A DNA stretch of 64,000 nucleotides, taken from contig JAEUJM010000047.1 in NCBI GenBank assembly GCA_016794585.1, positions 1 through 64,000 of the forward strand. Reading direction: 5' to 3'. Position 1 is the first letter of the stretch; every line of letters begins with the position of its first letter. Of the stretch, positions 16,985 through 25,679 are shown one piece after another. The notes under the pieces were generated by a model. That model saw only the letters and a list, made by a program, of their open reading frames with translations. It was not told the DNA's origin and searched no databases. A program made the translations under genes and the position numbers. The DNA is from Acidimicrobiales bacterium (lineage in GTDB: Bacteria; Actinomycetota; Acidimicrobiia; Acidimicrobiales; DATDAH01).

Positions 16985-16990
16985 CCGCCG

Positions 16991-17027
16991 AACCTACCGG
17001 GTGATGGGAGGGAGGTCACCCGATAGG
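16991..17027 (-). promoter_or_regulatory. Inverted repeat containing the leaderless FKBP promoter
   Basis: Arms CCTACCGGGTGA (16993-17004) and TCACCCGATAGG (17016-17027) match at 11 of 12 positions around an 11-base spacer. The minus-strand -10 TAGGTT (16996-16991) overlaps the proximal arm and ends six bases before the ATG. It may be an operator. Confidence 0.45.
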
Positions 17028-17108
17028 TCCGGCGGGCCCGGAGACGCCGTGGCGGGAAGGGAGGGGACCCGCCCGGCGGTGGTGGAGATCAGTGGCGGCG
17101 GATCGCGA

Positions 17109-17366
17109 TCAGTTGGCGTGGATCACGGTGTCGAGCATGGCCAGCTGGAGTGATGTGGCCGCACGGGTGGCGGCGAGACCCCGGTGGTCGCCGCTCTCGG
17201 CGTCGAGTCGGCGCAGTGCGGCCTCGAGCACCTTGCGGTCGCCGTGGGCGACCCGGGTGACCTCGTCGACCCGGGCGTCACCGGAGATGGTCGGGTCGAG
17301 GGCGGTGGAGAGGGCTCGTGCGAGCACCCGTTCGGTCCGGATGGGGTGGGGGTGGTTCGCATCCAT
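17109..17366 (-). CDS. Hypothetical small helical protein
   Basis: 85 residues, predicted mostly alpha-helical and charged (VLARALSTALDPTISGDARVDEVTRVAHGDRKVLEAALRRL). No motif recognised. The ATG at 17366 gives a compact protein; a -10-like CATCCT lies six bases upstream. It is divergent from the DUF952 gene with a 60-bp gap. Confidence 0.5.
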   Translation of the reverse strand: MDANHPHPIRTERVLARALSTALDPTISGDARVDEVTRVAHGDRKVLEAALRRLDAESGDHRGLAATRAATSLQLAMLDTVIHAN

Positions 17367-17426
17367 GGGCCCAGGATGTCGACCTCGGCGTAAAGCTGGG
17401 TGAAAACCAGGCGGCATGCTGGTGTC

Positions 17427-17750
17427 GTGCCCGAGAACATCTTCCACGTCACCCGCGCCACGGACTGGGCCGAGGCCGCCGCCGCCGGCGAGTACCGGCG
17501 CTCGACCGTCGACCGCACGCTCGAGGAGGAGGGCTTCATCCACTGCTCGACGGCGGCGCAGGTGCCGGGCACCCTCGGCCGGTTCTACCGGGGCCTCCCC
17601 GACCTGGTGCGCCTCGAGATCGACCCGGCCCGCCTCGGCGACGTCGAGCTGCGGTGGGAGGGCGAGCCGGAGGCCTTCCCCCACGTGTACGGCCCGCTGC
17701 CGGTGGCGGCGGTGGTCTCGGTCGACCCCATCGAGGCGCCACCGGCCTGA
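17427..17750 (+). CDS. DUF952 family protein
   Basis: 107 residues from the GTG at 17427. The family signature is clear: IFHVTRATDWAEAAAAGEYR at the N-terminus, GFIHCSTAAQVPGTLGRFYRG in the middle and FPHVYGPLPVAAVV at the end. DUF952 proteins have an ADP-ribosyltransferase-like fold and no established activity. An in-frame GTG at 17400 would add nine residues with no family match. Confidence 0.85.
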   Translation: MPENIFHVTRATDWAEAAAAGEYRRSTVDRTLEEEGFIHCSTAAQVPGTLGRFYRGLPDLVRLEIDPARLGDVELRWEGEPEAFPHVYGPLPVAAVVSVDPIEAPPA

Positions 17751-17769
17751 GGGCGGCGGGCCGTGCCCC

Positions 17770-19785
17770 TCAGTCGAAGGGGTCGGACGCGAGTTCCGGC
17801 TGGCCACCGTTCGCCTCCAGCACGAAGCGGTGGCGGCGGTCGCCGGCGAAGGCGGGATCGTGCCAGCGGACCCGGTAGTGGTGGCGGTCGTCGTCCTGGC
17901 GGAGGAACGTGATCTCGACCGCCCACCCCTGGTCGTCCACGGGGCGCCCCCGGAAGCGGGCCGGCTCCCAGGGGCCCTCGCCGGAGGATGCCTCGACCCG
18001 CAGGAGGGGCCGGTGCCACTCGAGGTTGCCGGGGGCGACGTCGACCCACTCGGCCTCCCACCAGCCGTCGCTGCGGGGCGTGGGGTCCACGAAGCGGGCC
18101 GGCCCCACCCAGCACCGTTCGACGTCCACGGGGAGGGGCTCGGGCAGGTAGCGGTGGACCCGCAGGTCCCACCGGCGCTCGTGGGCCACGTCGCTCACCC
18201 GGCCGGCGCCGCCCAGGTCTCGCGCCAGGCGGGCCAGCTGCGCGGCGAGGAAGGCCTGGGTGTTCGGGCCGTACAGGGTGTGGCCGCCCTCGTAGTGCTG
18301 GAGGCGGTACTCCTCGGCGGTGGCGACGTAGCCCGAGTACTCGTTGGCCAGCGACGACACCGCCACCCGTTCGACGGCCAGGTCGGACGAGGTCAGGGCC
18401 GCCGCGGCCGCGGCCTCGATGCGCCGCCCCGACTCGACGGTGATCTCGAAGGGCAGGCCGACCACGGCCGTGCCGTCGATGACGAGGAGCTGGGCGGGCA
18501 GGATGCGGGGGAACGAGCGGGGCGGCACGAACAGGGGCTGGAGCCACCGGGTGCCGAGGACCCATTTCTCGCCCTGCGGGTTCGGCTTGCCCCAGCGCTT
18601 CGGTGTGCCCGGCTTGAACGGCGGCAGGCGGTGGATCACCGGGGTGAGGTTCTCGTGGGCACCGGCGACCAGCGCGGCGCCGACCGCGGGCCGCTCGGGC
18701 AGCTCGACGCCGTCGATGCGTCGGTCGGCCCTCAGGTCGATCTCCCGGAAGGCGGTGGCGAGGCGGACCTCGGACCGCAACTCGTCACCGAGGCGCTGGT
18801 GGAGAGCGGCTGCCTCCGCGCCGACGCCACGGCCGATGCGGGCCGCCTCCAAGGGTCCCGGCGCGCCCGGGCGGATGGCGGGAGCCACGTCGGCATGGGT
18901 CCCCTCGATGGCGCCGACGACGGCCCGGGTGCCGTGCGCCTCCTCGATGCGGTGGTCGAGCTCGCCGACGAGGTACGCCCAGACGTCGGCGTTGTACTCG
19001 GGGGCCTTCATCGAGATGCCGGTGCCGTGGACCGAGAAGATCACGGTGGCGGCGAGCGGTTCGGTGGCCCCGTCAGGGCGCTCGCGGTCGACGCGGATCA
19101 GGTGGAGCCACGGGTTGACCGACACGTACTTGCGCTGCGGCTCGGTGCGCTTGTCAGCCACGGTCTCGTTGTCGACGTGGGGGTCGAGCGAGCGGTTGCG
19201 GGTGAGCCCCCACACCTCGGTGCGGCCGGTCGCGAGCACGGCGGGGGAGCGGGACTCGACGGCCTCGATCACCGCGCCGGCGATCTGGCGCACGAGGAAG
19301 TCGGTGTAGGCGGGGTCGAAGCCCGACCGGTTGGAGGCGAAGCGGTTGTAGAAGTCGGTGCCGAGGAACTGGCCGGGGCCGGCGTGGGTGTGGGTCGCGC
19401 CGATCATCAGCCCGGCCAGCGGGACGTCGGTGCGACCGGCGACGGCCTTGGCCACGAGGTGCTGCACCACCGACGAGCCGCCCAGGAGGTCGCACTGGAC
19501 GATGGCGAGCGAGGCCGTGCCCGCCCGCAGGTGCAGCACGCGAGCCCGGAGTCGGGTGCGCACCCCCTGCCCGTCCTGGGCGTTGGCCGAGTAGCCCGCC
19601 TTGGGCATGCCCGGGGGAGGGGTCAGATCGGCGACCGCGGCGCCGGCCAGGAGGCGGGGCTCGTGGGGCAGGGTCGGCATCGGGGTCGGCCGCACCGAGA
19701 AGCGGGCCCGACGGGTGTGGCCGTCGACGAAGGCCGCCAACGGCGTCGACAGGAACGCTTCTGGCCGCGCTGGATCTTCCGCCAT
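17770..19785 (-). CDS. Neutral ceramidase-like protein
   Basis: 671 residues, full family length. Zinc-site blocks are recognisable: ATHTHAGPGQF (His132, His134), FSVHGTG (His253) and the later NEYSGYVATAEEYRLQHYEGGHTLYGP. However, in the motif that carries the catalytic serine in neutral ceramidases (GDVSPN), the sequence reads ADVAPA, with Ala301 where Ser is expected, judging by eye. There is no signal peptide. True ceramidases hydrolyse the amide of ceramide; this protein may be altered or inactive, or use another nucleophile. It is divergent from the 19854 gene. Confidence 0.78.
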   Translation of the reverse strand: MAEDPARPEAFLSTPLAAFVDGHTRRARFSVRPTPMPTLPHEPRLLAGAAVADLTPPPGMPKAGYSANAQDGQGVRTRLRARVLHLRAGTASLAIVQCDLLGGSSVVQHLVAKAVAGRTDVPLAGLMIGATHTHAGPGQFLGTDFYNRFASNRSGFDPAYTDFLVRQIAGAVIEAVESRSPAVLATGRTEVWGLTRNRSLDPHVDNETVADKRTEPQRKYVSVNPWLHLIRVDRERPDGATEPLAATVIFSVHGTGISMKAPEYNADVWAYLVGELDHRIEEAHGTRAVVGAIEGTHADVAPAIRPGAPGPLEAARIGRGVGAEAAALHQRLGDELRSEVRLATAFREIDLRADRRIDGVELPERPAVGAALVAGAHENLTPVIHRLPPFKPGTPKRWGKPNPQGEKWVLGTRWLQPLFVPPRSFPRILPAQLLVIDGTAVVGLPFEITVESGRRIEAAAAAALTSSDLAVERVAVSSLANEYSGYVATAEEYRLQHYEGGHTLYGPNTQAFLAAQLARLARDLGGAGRVSDVAHERRWDLRVHRYLPEPLPVDVERCWVGPARFVDPTPRSDGWWEAEWVDVAPGNLEWHRPLLRVEASSGEGPWEPARFRGRPVDDQGWAVEITFLRQDDDRHHYRVRWHDPAFAGDRRHRFVLEANGGQPELASDPFD

Positions 19786-19841
19786 GCCCTCACCCTCGCG
19801 CGCTCGGGGAGCGTCGTGCCTCTCGCCGCCGCCCAGGGCAC

Positions 19842-19847
19842 TACGTT
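19842..19847 (+). promoter_or_regulatory. -10 element, leaderless start of the AttH-like gene
   Basis: TACGTT ends six bases before the ATG at 19854, with no Shine-Dalgarno in between. Confidence 0.5.
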
Positions 19848-19853
19848 GCCCGC

Positions 19854-20978
19854 ATGCCCGTTCCTGCCGACGAGTACCCCCTGCACCAGACGTCGTTGTC
19901 GCTCCAGTACCCCGCCACGAGCGACCGCAACGCCTACGACCGGTGCTACCTGAACGCCCACGACCGCACCGGCGACATCTTCCTCGTCACCGGCCTCGGC
20001 TACTACCCGAACCTCGGCACGATGGACGCCTACGCCACCGTGCGCCGGGGCGACCGCCAGCACACCGTGCGCATCTCCGACGCGATCAGCGAGGACCGCC
20101 TGAACCAGCAGGTCGGGCCCTACCGCATCGAGGTGGTCGAGCCGCTGAACGTGATCCACCTGGTGTGCGACGCGGATGACCACGGCCTCGGGTTCGACCT
20201 CACCTGGACCGGCTCGTTCCCGGTGGTCGAAGAGCCGCACCACGTCATGCGCCAGGGCCCCAAGGTGATCCTCGACGCCTGCCGCTTCGCCCAGGTGGGC
20301 AGCTGGGAGGGCACCCTGCGCCTCGACGGCGAGGAGATCGCCGTCACCCCCGATGTGTGGCTGGGCACCCGTGACCGCTCCTGGGGCATCCGCCCGACCG
20401 GCGAGGCCGAGCCTGCCGGTCGCACCGCCGCGGAGACGCCTCCGGACTACGGGTTCTGGTGGATGTACGTGCCGCTGCGCTTCGACGACTTCGCGGTCGT
20501 GCTCATCGCCCAGGAGGACGGCGACGGCCACCGCACCCTGAACGACGCCGTGCGCGTCTACGCCGACGGCAAGGTCGAGCAGCTCGGCTGGCCCCGCGTC
20601 GACATCCGCTATGCGTCGGGTACCCGCCACCCGGAAGGCGCCCGCCTGACCATGGCCAAGCACGACGGGACGCCCGTGGTGATCGACGTCGAGACCCTCG
20701 GCTTCGTCGCCCTCAACGCCGGGCCCGGCTACGGCGGCGACCCCGACTGGAACCACGGCCAGTGGTTCGGCCGCGACCACATCGACTCGCTCACCTTCGA
20801 CATGTCCGACCCTGCCGTGATGGGCCGCGTCCCCTTCGGCGTGATCGACCACGTCGCCCGCGCCACGTGCACCGACGGCGACGGCCCGACCGTCGAGGGC
20901 TGGGGCATGTTCGAGCACGGCACCTTCGGCCGCCACGACCCCACCGGCTTCGCCGACTTCGGCTCCGTCGCCCCCTGA
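19854..20978 (+). CDS. Hydroxyneurosporene synthase/AttH-like (lipocalin-type) protein
   Basis: 374 residues of mostly beta-strand character, with two repeat-like halves each holding an aromatic-rich strand (LGYYPNLGTMDAYATVRRGDRQHTVR and YGFWWMYVPLRFDDFAVVLIAQEDGDG). The segment WLGTRDRSWGIRP is typical of the CrtC/AttH double-lipocalin fold found in mycobacterial proteins of unknown function. Members act on, or bind, terpenoid or steroid-like hydrophobic molecules. No signal peptide. It heads a probable catabolic operon with the epoxide-hydrolase-like and alpha/beta hydrolase genes. Confidence 0.68.
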   Translation: MPVPADEYPLHQTSLSLQYPATSDRNAYDRCYLNAHDRTGDIFLVTGLGYYPNLGTMDAYATVRRGDRQHTVRISDAISEDRLNQQVGPYRIEVVEPLNVIHLVCDADDHGLGFDLTWTGSFPVVEEPHHVMRQGPKVILDACRFAQVGSWEGTLRLDGEEIAVTPDVWLGTRDRSWGIRPTGEAEPAGRTAAETPPDYGFWWMYVPLRFDDFAVVLIAQEDGDGHRTLNDAVRVYADGKVEQLGWPRVDIRYASGTRHPEGARLTMAKHDGTPVVIDVETLGFVALNAGPGYGGDPDWNHGQWFGRDHIDSLTFDMSDPAVMGRVPFGVIDHVARATCTDGDGPTVEGWGMFEHGTFGRHDPTGFADFGSVAP

Positions 20979-20993
20979 ACCAGGAGACCTGCC

Positions 20994-21371
20994 ATGCCCG
21001 AGCCCATCGAGATCGTGCAGCAGTTCTGCGACGCGTGGGGGACGCCCGATGAGATCGAGGCGTCGATCGCGCTGTTGTCGGACGACTGCGTGTACCACAA
21101 CATCCCCGTCGACCCCGTGGTGGGGATCGAGGCCATCCGGGAGTTCGTGGCGAACTTCGCCGCCGGCGTCGAGTCGGTGACGTTCGCCACGAACGCGATC
21201 GCCGCCAACGGTTCGACCGTGCTCACCGAGCGGGTGGACACGTTCCTGTACCCGGGCGGCAAGCGCATCGACCTGCCGGTGATGGGCACGTTCGAGGTGA
21301 ACGCCAGCGGGAAGATCAGCGCCTGGCGGGACTACTTCGACCTCAACCAGTTCATGTCGCAGATGGGCTGA
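20994..21371 (+). CDS. Limonene-1,2-epoxide hydrolase-like protein
   Basis: 125 residues. The catalytic arrangement of the LEH family is visible: Arg80-x-Asp82 in TERVDTF and a second Asp in WRDYFDLNQF (113 or 116), matching the Asp-Arg-Asp triad that activates water to open epoxides. The fold is an NTF2-like cone. A ribosome site GGAG lies nine bases upstream (20983-20986). It sits 15 bp after the AttH-like gene and before a hydrolase, which suits opening of an epoxide from an oxygenated terpenoid or steroid. Confidence 0.82.
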   Translation: MPEPIEIVQQFCDAWGTPDEIEASIALLSDDCVYHNIPVDPVVGIEAIREFVANFAAGVESVTFATNAIAANGSTVLTERVDTFLYPGGKRIDLPVMGTFEVNASGKISAWRDYFDLNQFMSQMG

Positions 21372-21385
21372 GGTAGGGGAGCGGC

Positions 21386-22189
21386 GTGACCTCGTTCGCA
21401 CCGTCGGGAGCCGCCCAGATCGCCTACGACGACGAGGGCTCGGGCCCGCCCGCGCTGTTCCTCCACGCCGGCGTGACCGACCGCCGCTCCTGGCGCGCGG
21501 TCGTGGACGACCTGCAGGGGTCGCGGCGCTGCCTCGCCTTTGACCAGCGGAAGTTCGGCGAGACCTCGTACACGCCCGAGCCCCACTCGACGCCGGCCGA
21601 CGCCGTCGCCGTGCTGGACCACGCCGGGGTCGACGAGCCGGTGGCGGTGGTCGGGTGCTCGATGGGCGGGACCGCGGCGATGGACCTCGCGCTCCTGCAC
21701 CCCGAGCGGGTCGAGCGCCTCGTCCTGATGGCGCCTGGCGTGCGCGTCGAGGGGGTCTACCCCGACACGATCCCGGACTCGTGGCGCGACCTCGTGGCGT
21801 CGCTCGAAGCGGCGGAGGAGGCCGGTGACCTCGACGAGGTGAACCGCCTCGAGGCCCACCTGTGGCTGGACGGGCCGACGGCGCCCGAGGGCCGGGTCGG
21901 CGGCGCCGCCCGGGAGCGGTTCCTCGCCATGAACGGGCGGGCGCTCGCCGCCGAGGACCCCGGCGGGACCGTGGGCGTGCCCGAGCTCTGGGAGGGACTG
22001 GAGCAGCTCACGATCCCGGTCCTGGTCCTCGTCGGCGACCTCGACACCGACGAGGAGCAGGGCGCCGCCGAGCAGCTCGCGGCGATGATCCCCGGCGCCC
22101 GCTTCGAGCGCCTCGATTCCACCGCCCACCTGCCGCAGATCGAGGCCCACCCCCGGCTGCTCGAGGTCGTCGCCGAGTTCCTCGCCTGA
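21386..22189 (+). CDS. Alpha/beta hydrolase
   Basis: 267 residues starting at a GTG 14 bases after the epoxide-hydrolase-like gene. The nucleophile elbow is GCSMGG (Ser about 93), the oxyanion loop is FLHAGVTDRRSW, the acid lies in VGDLDTDEEQG and the histidine in TAHLPQIE. This set fits the haloperoxidase/C-C hydrolase subfamily. With its neighbours it may hydrolyse an ester or lactone in the same pathway. It ends in a gap with a long inverted repeat shared with the convergent Rieske gene. Confidence 0.85.
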   Translation: MTSFAPSGAAQIAYDDEGSGPPALFLHAGVTDRRSWRAVVDDLQGSRRCLAFDQRKFGETSYTPEPHSTPADAVAVLDHAGVDEPVAVVGCSMGGTAAMDLALLHPERVERLVLMAPGVRVEGVYPDTIPDSWRDLVASLEAAEEAGDLDEVNRLEAHLWLDGPTAPEGRVGGAARERFLAMNGRALAAEDPGGTVGVPELWEGLEQLTIPVLVLVGDLDTDEEQGAAEQLAAMIPGARFERLDSTAHLPQIEAHPRLLEVVAEFLA

Positions 22190-22197
22190 ACGGCAGT

Positions 22198-22260
22198 CGC
22201 TCTCACTCACTGGAGGGAGTTGTCGCCACTGCGGCCCACTCCCTGCAGGCGGTGAGAGCG
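22198..22260. terminator. Long inverted repeat between convergent hydrolase and Rieske genes
   Basis: CGCTCTCAC (22198-22206) pairs with GTGAGAGCG (22252-22260), and AGGGAGT (22214-22220) with ACTCCCT (22238-22244). Together they form a nested stem exactly filling the convergent gap, a likely bidirectional terminator. Confidence 0.65.
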
Positions 22261-23616
22261 TCAGCGGCCGGTGATCTCGGTGGGGGAGATGCCCAGCCAG
22301 GCCTCGAGGTTGCGGTGGAGGTTCCAGATGCGGCACTCCTCGTTGGAAAGGGTGACGCGGGTGAACCCGGGTTGGTGCAGGCCCCGCTGGGCCCGCTCGG
22401 CGTTGGCCACGTCCTGGCTGAGGACGAGGCCGATGGGCAGGTCGCCGTCGGGCGGCAGGGTGACGTCGAGGGGCGGCGTGCGGGGCGGCGCCGGCTCGGT
22501 GGGCACCCGGTCGAAGACGAACACGTCCATGACGCCCTCGTCGGGGGTGGCGCCGGGGCGGGCCCGCACCACCGAGAGCAGGTCGGGGAACACCACCATG
22601 GTGATGTTGGGGAACAGGTTGTACTGCGACATGGTCAGCAGGCGGTCGTCGTCGTAGGCCGAGAAGTCGAGCCCTTGGGCCTCGTTGTGGGCCCGCAGGC
22701 GGCCCGCCAGCACGTCCCGCAAGGAGGAGCCCTCGGGCACCTCGGGCGCCGGCCCCGCGGTGGCTTTGTCCGAGATGCCGATGCGCTCGCCCATGACCTC
22801 GACGAACGACTGCCACACGCCCTCGTCGTCGGGGCGGTTCCGAAGGCGCGGCGACGGCAGGCCGTAGCGCTGCTCGAGCTTGCCGTGGTGGTCCCAGATG
22901 GTCTGGGGGCCGTCCACGTCGTCGACGCTGCCGAGCATCTCGCGGTGGATCCCCTGCACGTGGTACGTCTCGCTGAAGCCGTCGATGATCGTCTTCCAGT
23001 TGGCGGCCAGCGGGATGCTGACCAGGTAGCGGCAACGGAAGTCGTCGAGGCCCGCCCAGGCCACGTCGGCGGGCACCTCGCCGAGGAACTCGGCCAGGTC
23101 GGGGTGGTCGCCGTCGGCGGGCCCCGGGTGGACGAAGACCAGCGGCCCCCAGGTGGCGACCGCCACCGTGCGCAGCGCGTAGTCCTCCGGCGGGAGCACA
23201 CCGAAGCCCTTGCGCGACGGCACCTCGCGCAGGCGGCCGGTGAGGTCCCAGCTCCACCGGTGGTACGGGCAGCGCAGTTCGTCGAGACCCGTGGCCGAGC
23301 CGGGGCACAGCTCGCTCCCACGGTGGAGGCACACGTTCTCGAAGCCCCGCAGCTCGCCGTCCTGGCCGCGCACGATCAGCACGGACCGGTCGGCGAGGCG
23401 GTAGTCGAAGACCGACCCGGGCTCGGCCACGTGGTCGACCGTGCAGGCGAGCTGCCAGACCCGGGGCCACAACCGCTCGTGCTCGAGGGCGGCGAAGGCC
23501 GGCGAGGTGTACCGGTCGGCCGGCACCGTCACCGGTCCGGTCGCGCCGATGCCGGTGCGGATGGTGGCGCCGAGCGGCGCCTCGTCGGTGTGGACGGCCT
23601 CGTGGAGGTCGGTCAT
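22261..23616 (-). CDS. Rieske non-heme iron oxygenase, alpha subunit
   Basis: 451 residues. The [2Fe-2S] site is CLH (Cys96, His98) and CPYH (Cys116, His119). The mononuclear-iron domain begins with NWKTIIDGFSETYHVQGIHREML, which supplies the two histidine ligands. These enzymes use O2 and electrons from a ferredoxin/reductase (not seen here) to hydroxylate aromatic rings, steroids or quaternary amines. It follows the SDR gene by 25 bp on the same strand, so the pair is probably one operon (SDR first). Confidence 0.9.
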   Translation of the reverse strand: MTDLHEAVHTDEAPLGATIRTGIGATGPVTVPADRYTSPAFAALEHERLWPRVWQLACTVDHVAEPGSVFDYRLADRSVLIVRGQDGELRGFENVCLHRGSELCPGSATGLDELRCPYHRWSWDLTGRLREVPSRKGFGVLPPEDYALRTVAVATWGPLVFVHPGPADGDHPDLAEFLGEVPADVAWAGLDDFRCRYLVSIPLAANWKTIIDGFSETYHVQGIHREMLGSVDDVDGPQTIWDHHGKLEQRYGLPSPRLRNRPDDEGVWQSFVEVMGERIGISDKATAGPAPEVPEGSSLRDVLAGRLRAHNEAQGLDFSAYDDDRLLTMSQYNLFPNITMVVFPDLLSVVRARPGATPDEGVMDVFVFDRVPTEPAPPRTPPLDVTLPPDGDLPIGLVLSQDVANAERAQRGLHQPGFTRVTLSNEECRIWNLHRNLEAWLGISPTEITGR

Positions 23617-23641
23617 CGCGGGTCCCCCTCGTCCGGTCCGG

Positions 23642-24436
23642 TCAGAGCACCCAGTTGTTCGGGACGTCGTCGGGGCGCAAGAGCGCGTCCGTGCCGCCGT
23701 CCACGAAGAGCAGCGAGCCCACGAAGAACTTCGCCTCGGGGCCGAGCAGGAAGGCCACGAAGGCGGCCAGCTCCTCCGCCTTGCCGGGCCGGCCCACCGG
23801 GAGGGGGAAGTCCTTCAGGAAGGGGGCGAGCATCGGGTCGGCCAGGCCCTCGTCCACCAGGGCGGTGGCGACCATGCCGGGGGCGACCACGTTGAGGTTG
23901 ATGCCGGCGCCGATCCACTCGTCGGTGACCGCGGCGCGACGGCACCAGCGGGCGATGGCGGTCTTCGTGGCCGGGTAGGCGCCGAAGGACCCGTCGGCCT
24001 CGCTCGCCGCCCGGGCGGCAGCCTCGTCGCCGCTGAGGCAGGCCTCGACCACGGCGGCGGGCACACCGGGCTGGACCGTGGTCGAGTTGGAGCTGATGGC
24101 CACGGCGGCGGCGCCGTCGGGGGCTGCGGCGAGGGCCGGGCGCAGGCCCTCGAGGAGCGTGATGGCGCCGAAGTAGTTGACCGACACGACGATGGGTCCC
24201 GGACGGTCGGGGAGGGGACCGAGCCCGGCGAAGGGGACGAAGCCGTCGAGCACCCCGCCCGACGCGGCGAGGACGCCGTCGATGGCGGCCTGGCGGCCCT
24301 CCGGCGTGCCCAGGTCGGCTTCGATGTCGGCGTCGTGGAGGTCGACCCCGATGACCGTGTGCCCGTCTGCCTGGAGGCGTGCCCGCGTGGCCGCCCCCAT
24401 GCCCGACGCCGACCCCGTGATGGCGATGGTTCCCAT
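23642..24436 (-). CDS. Short-chain dehydrogenase/reductase
   Basis: 264 residues. The nucleotide motif is TGSASGMG (about residues 7-14), Asp at the end of strand 2 (GVDLHDADIEADLG) points to NAD(H), and the active site has SSNSTTV and YPATK (Tyr and Lys, about 155-159). The family oxidises alcohols such as hydroxysteroids. Placed before the Rieske gene in one operon, it may oxidise the diol or alcohol produced. The start at 24436 is the first that aligns with the family's N-terminus. Confidence 0.88.
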   Translation of the reverse strand: MGTIAITGSASGMGAATRARLQADGHTVIGVDLHDADIEADLGTPEGRQAAIDGVLAASGGVLDGFVPFAGLGPLPDRPGPIVVSVNYFGAITLLEGLRPALAAAPDGAAAVAISSNSTTVQPGVPAAVVEACLSGDEAAARAASEADGSFGAYPATKTAIARWCRRAAVTDEWIGAGINLNVVAPGMVATALVDEGLADPMLAPFLKDFPLPVGRPGKAEELAAFVAFLLGPEAKFFVGSLLFVDGGTDALLRPDDVPNNWVL

Positions 24437-24491
24437 GCGTCCATCATGGCTGTTGGCGGCGGGCGGCCCGGTCGGAGCACACTGCCGGGCG

Positions 24492-25349
24492 ATGATGCCC
24501 ACCGACATCCGTGCCATCGACCTCATGATCGGCTTCCCCTCGGCCGAGTCCCGGGAGAAGTACGACTACCTCCGCAAGAACCTCCGCGACGCCGAGTCGG
24601 CCGAGATGGAGATGCCCGCCGAGTACATGTTCAAGGACATCCCGGACCACAAGGAGCCCGAGGACGACGCGGTGGCCATCACCCTCGCGGCGATGGACCA
24701 GTGCGGCGTCGAGATCGGCCTTGTCGGCGTCCAGTCCGACGCCGCGAAGCGGGCCCTGCGCCAGCACCCCGACCGCTTCGCGCCCAGCCTCGAGATCGAC
24801 CCGAACGCGATCACGAAGGCGGTCCGACAGATCCGCGAGGCCCACGAGGAGTGGGGGCTGAAGGCGGTCACGACGTTCCCCTCGGGCTGCAACCCACCGG
24901 TGCCCGTGAGCGACCGTCGCTACTACCCGATCTACCAGACCTGCATCGACCTCGACATCCCGATCGTGGCCAACGCCGGCATCGCCGGGCCCCGCCTCCC
25001 GTCCGACGTGCAGGACGTCATGCACTTCGACCAGGTCTGCTACGACTTCCCCGAGCTGCGCATCGTCATGCGCCACGGCGCCGAGCCGTGGGAGGCGCTG
25101 GCGGTGAAGCTGATGCTCAAGTGGCCCGGCCTGCACTACATGACCAGCGCGTTCGCCCCGAAGTACTACCCGCAGGCCATCGTCGACTACGCCAACACCC
25201 GGGGCGCCGACAAGATCCTCTACGCCGGCTACTTCCCGATGGGCCTGAGCCTCGAGCGCATCTTCGCCGAGCTGCCCGACGTGCCCTTCCGCGACCACGT
25301 GTGGCCCAAGTTCCTCCGGGAGAACGCCCAGCGGGTCTTCAAGCTGTAG
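24492..25349 (+). CDS. Amidohydrolase-2 family protein lacking the usual HxH
   Basis: 285 residues (ATG 24492, or 24495). The TIM-barrel amidohydrolase-2 fold is suggested by LKAVTTFPSGCNPP, IPIVANAGIAGPRLPS, LRIVMRHGAEPWE and the late KILYAGYFPMGLSLE. At the N-terminus, where decarboxylases and hydrolases of this family have DxHxH, the sequence reads IDLMIGFP, so the metal pair is absent or moved. Divergent from the SDR gene with 55 bp between. Reaction unknown. Confidence 0.72.
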   Translation: MMPTDIRAIDLMIGFPSAESREKYDYLRKNLRDAESAEMEMPAEYMFKDIPDHKEPEDDAVAITLAAMDQCGVEIGLVGVQSDAAKRALRQHPDRFAPSLEIDPNAITKAVRQIREAHEEWGLKAVTTFPSGCNPPVPVSDRRYYPIYQTCIDLDIPIVANAGIAGPRLPSDVQDVMHFDQVCYDFPELRIVMRHGAEPWEALAVKLMLKWPGLHYMTSAFAPKYYPQAIVDYANTRGADKILYAGYFPMGLSLERIFAELPDVPFRDHVWPKFLRENAQRVFKL

Positions 25350-25367
25350 CGCTGGCCGAAGCGCGAT

Positions 25368-25679
25368 TCAGAGCGCGTCGAGCGCGACCAGCACCGCCAT
25401 CCCCACCACCAGGGTGAGGATGGAGTTCCTCGTCTTCCAGGCCACGCCGGCCGCGACGAGGCCTGCAGCGAGCTCGGGGGTCGACAACGAGAACTGGCCA
25501 TCGGGACGCAGGAACGCCGGTACCACGATCGAGGCGAGCGCCGCCGGTGGGATCTGGCGCAGGATGCGCTGCACGAACGGGGGCACGTCGGCCATGCGGT
25601 GGGCGGCCATCAGGAACGACGCCCGCATCGAGAAGGTGCCGATGCCGCCGAGGATCACCGCGAACCAGAGTCGGCTCAC
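25368..25679 (-). CDS. azlD: AzlD, small subunit of branched-chain amino-acid exporter
   Basis: 103 residues with four hydrophobic helices and the family's motif RILRQIPPAALASIVVPAFL. It overlaps the azlC gene by four bases (ATGA), the standard arrangement for the two-part exporter of branched-chain amino acids and azaleucine. Confidence 0.9.
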   Translation of the reverse strand: MSRLWFAVILGGIGTFSMRASFLMAAHRMADVPPFVQRILRQIPPAALASIVVPAFLRPDGQFSLSTPELAAGLVAAGVAWKTRNSILTLVVGMAVLVALDAL

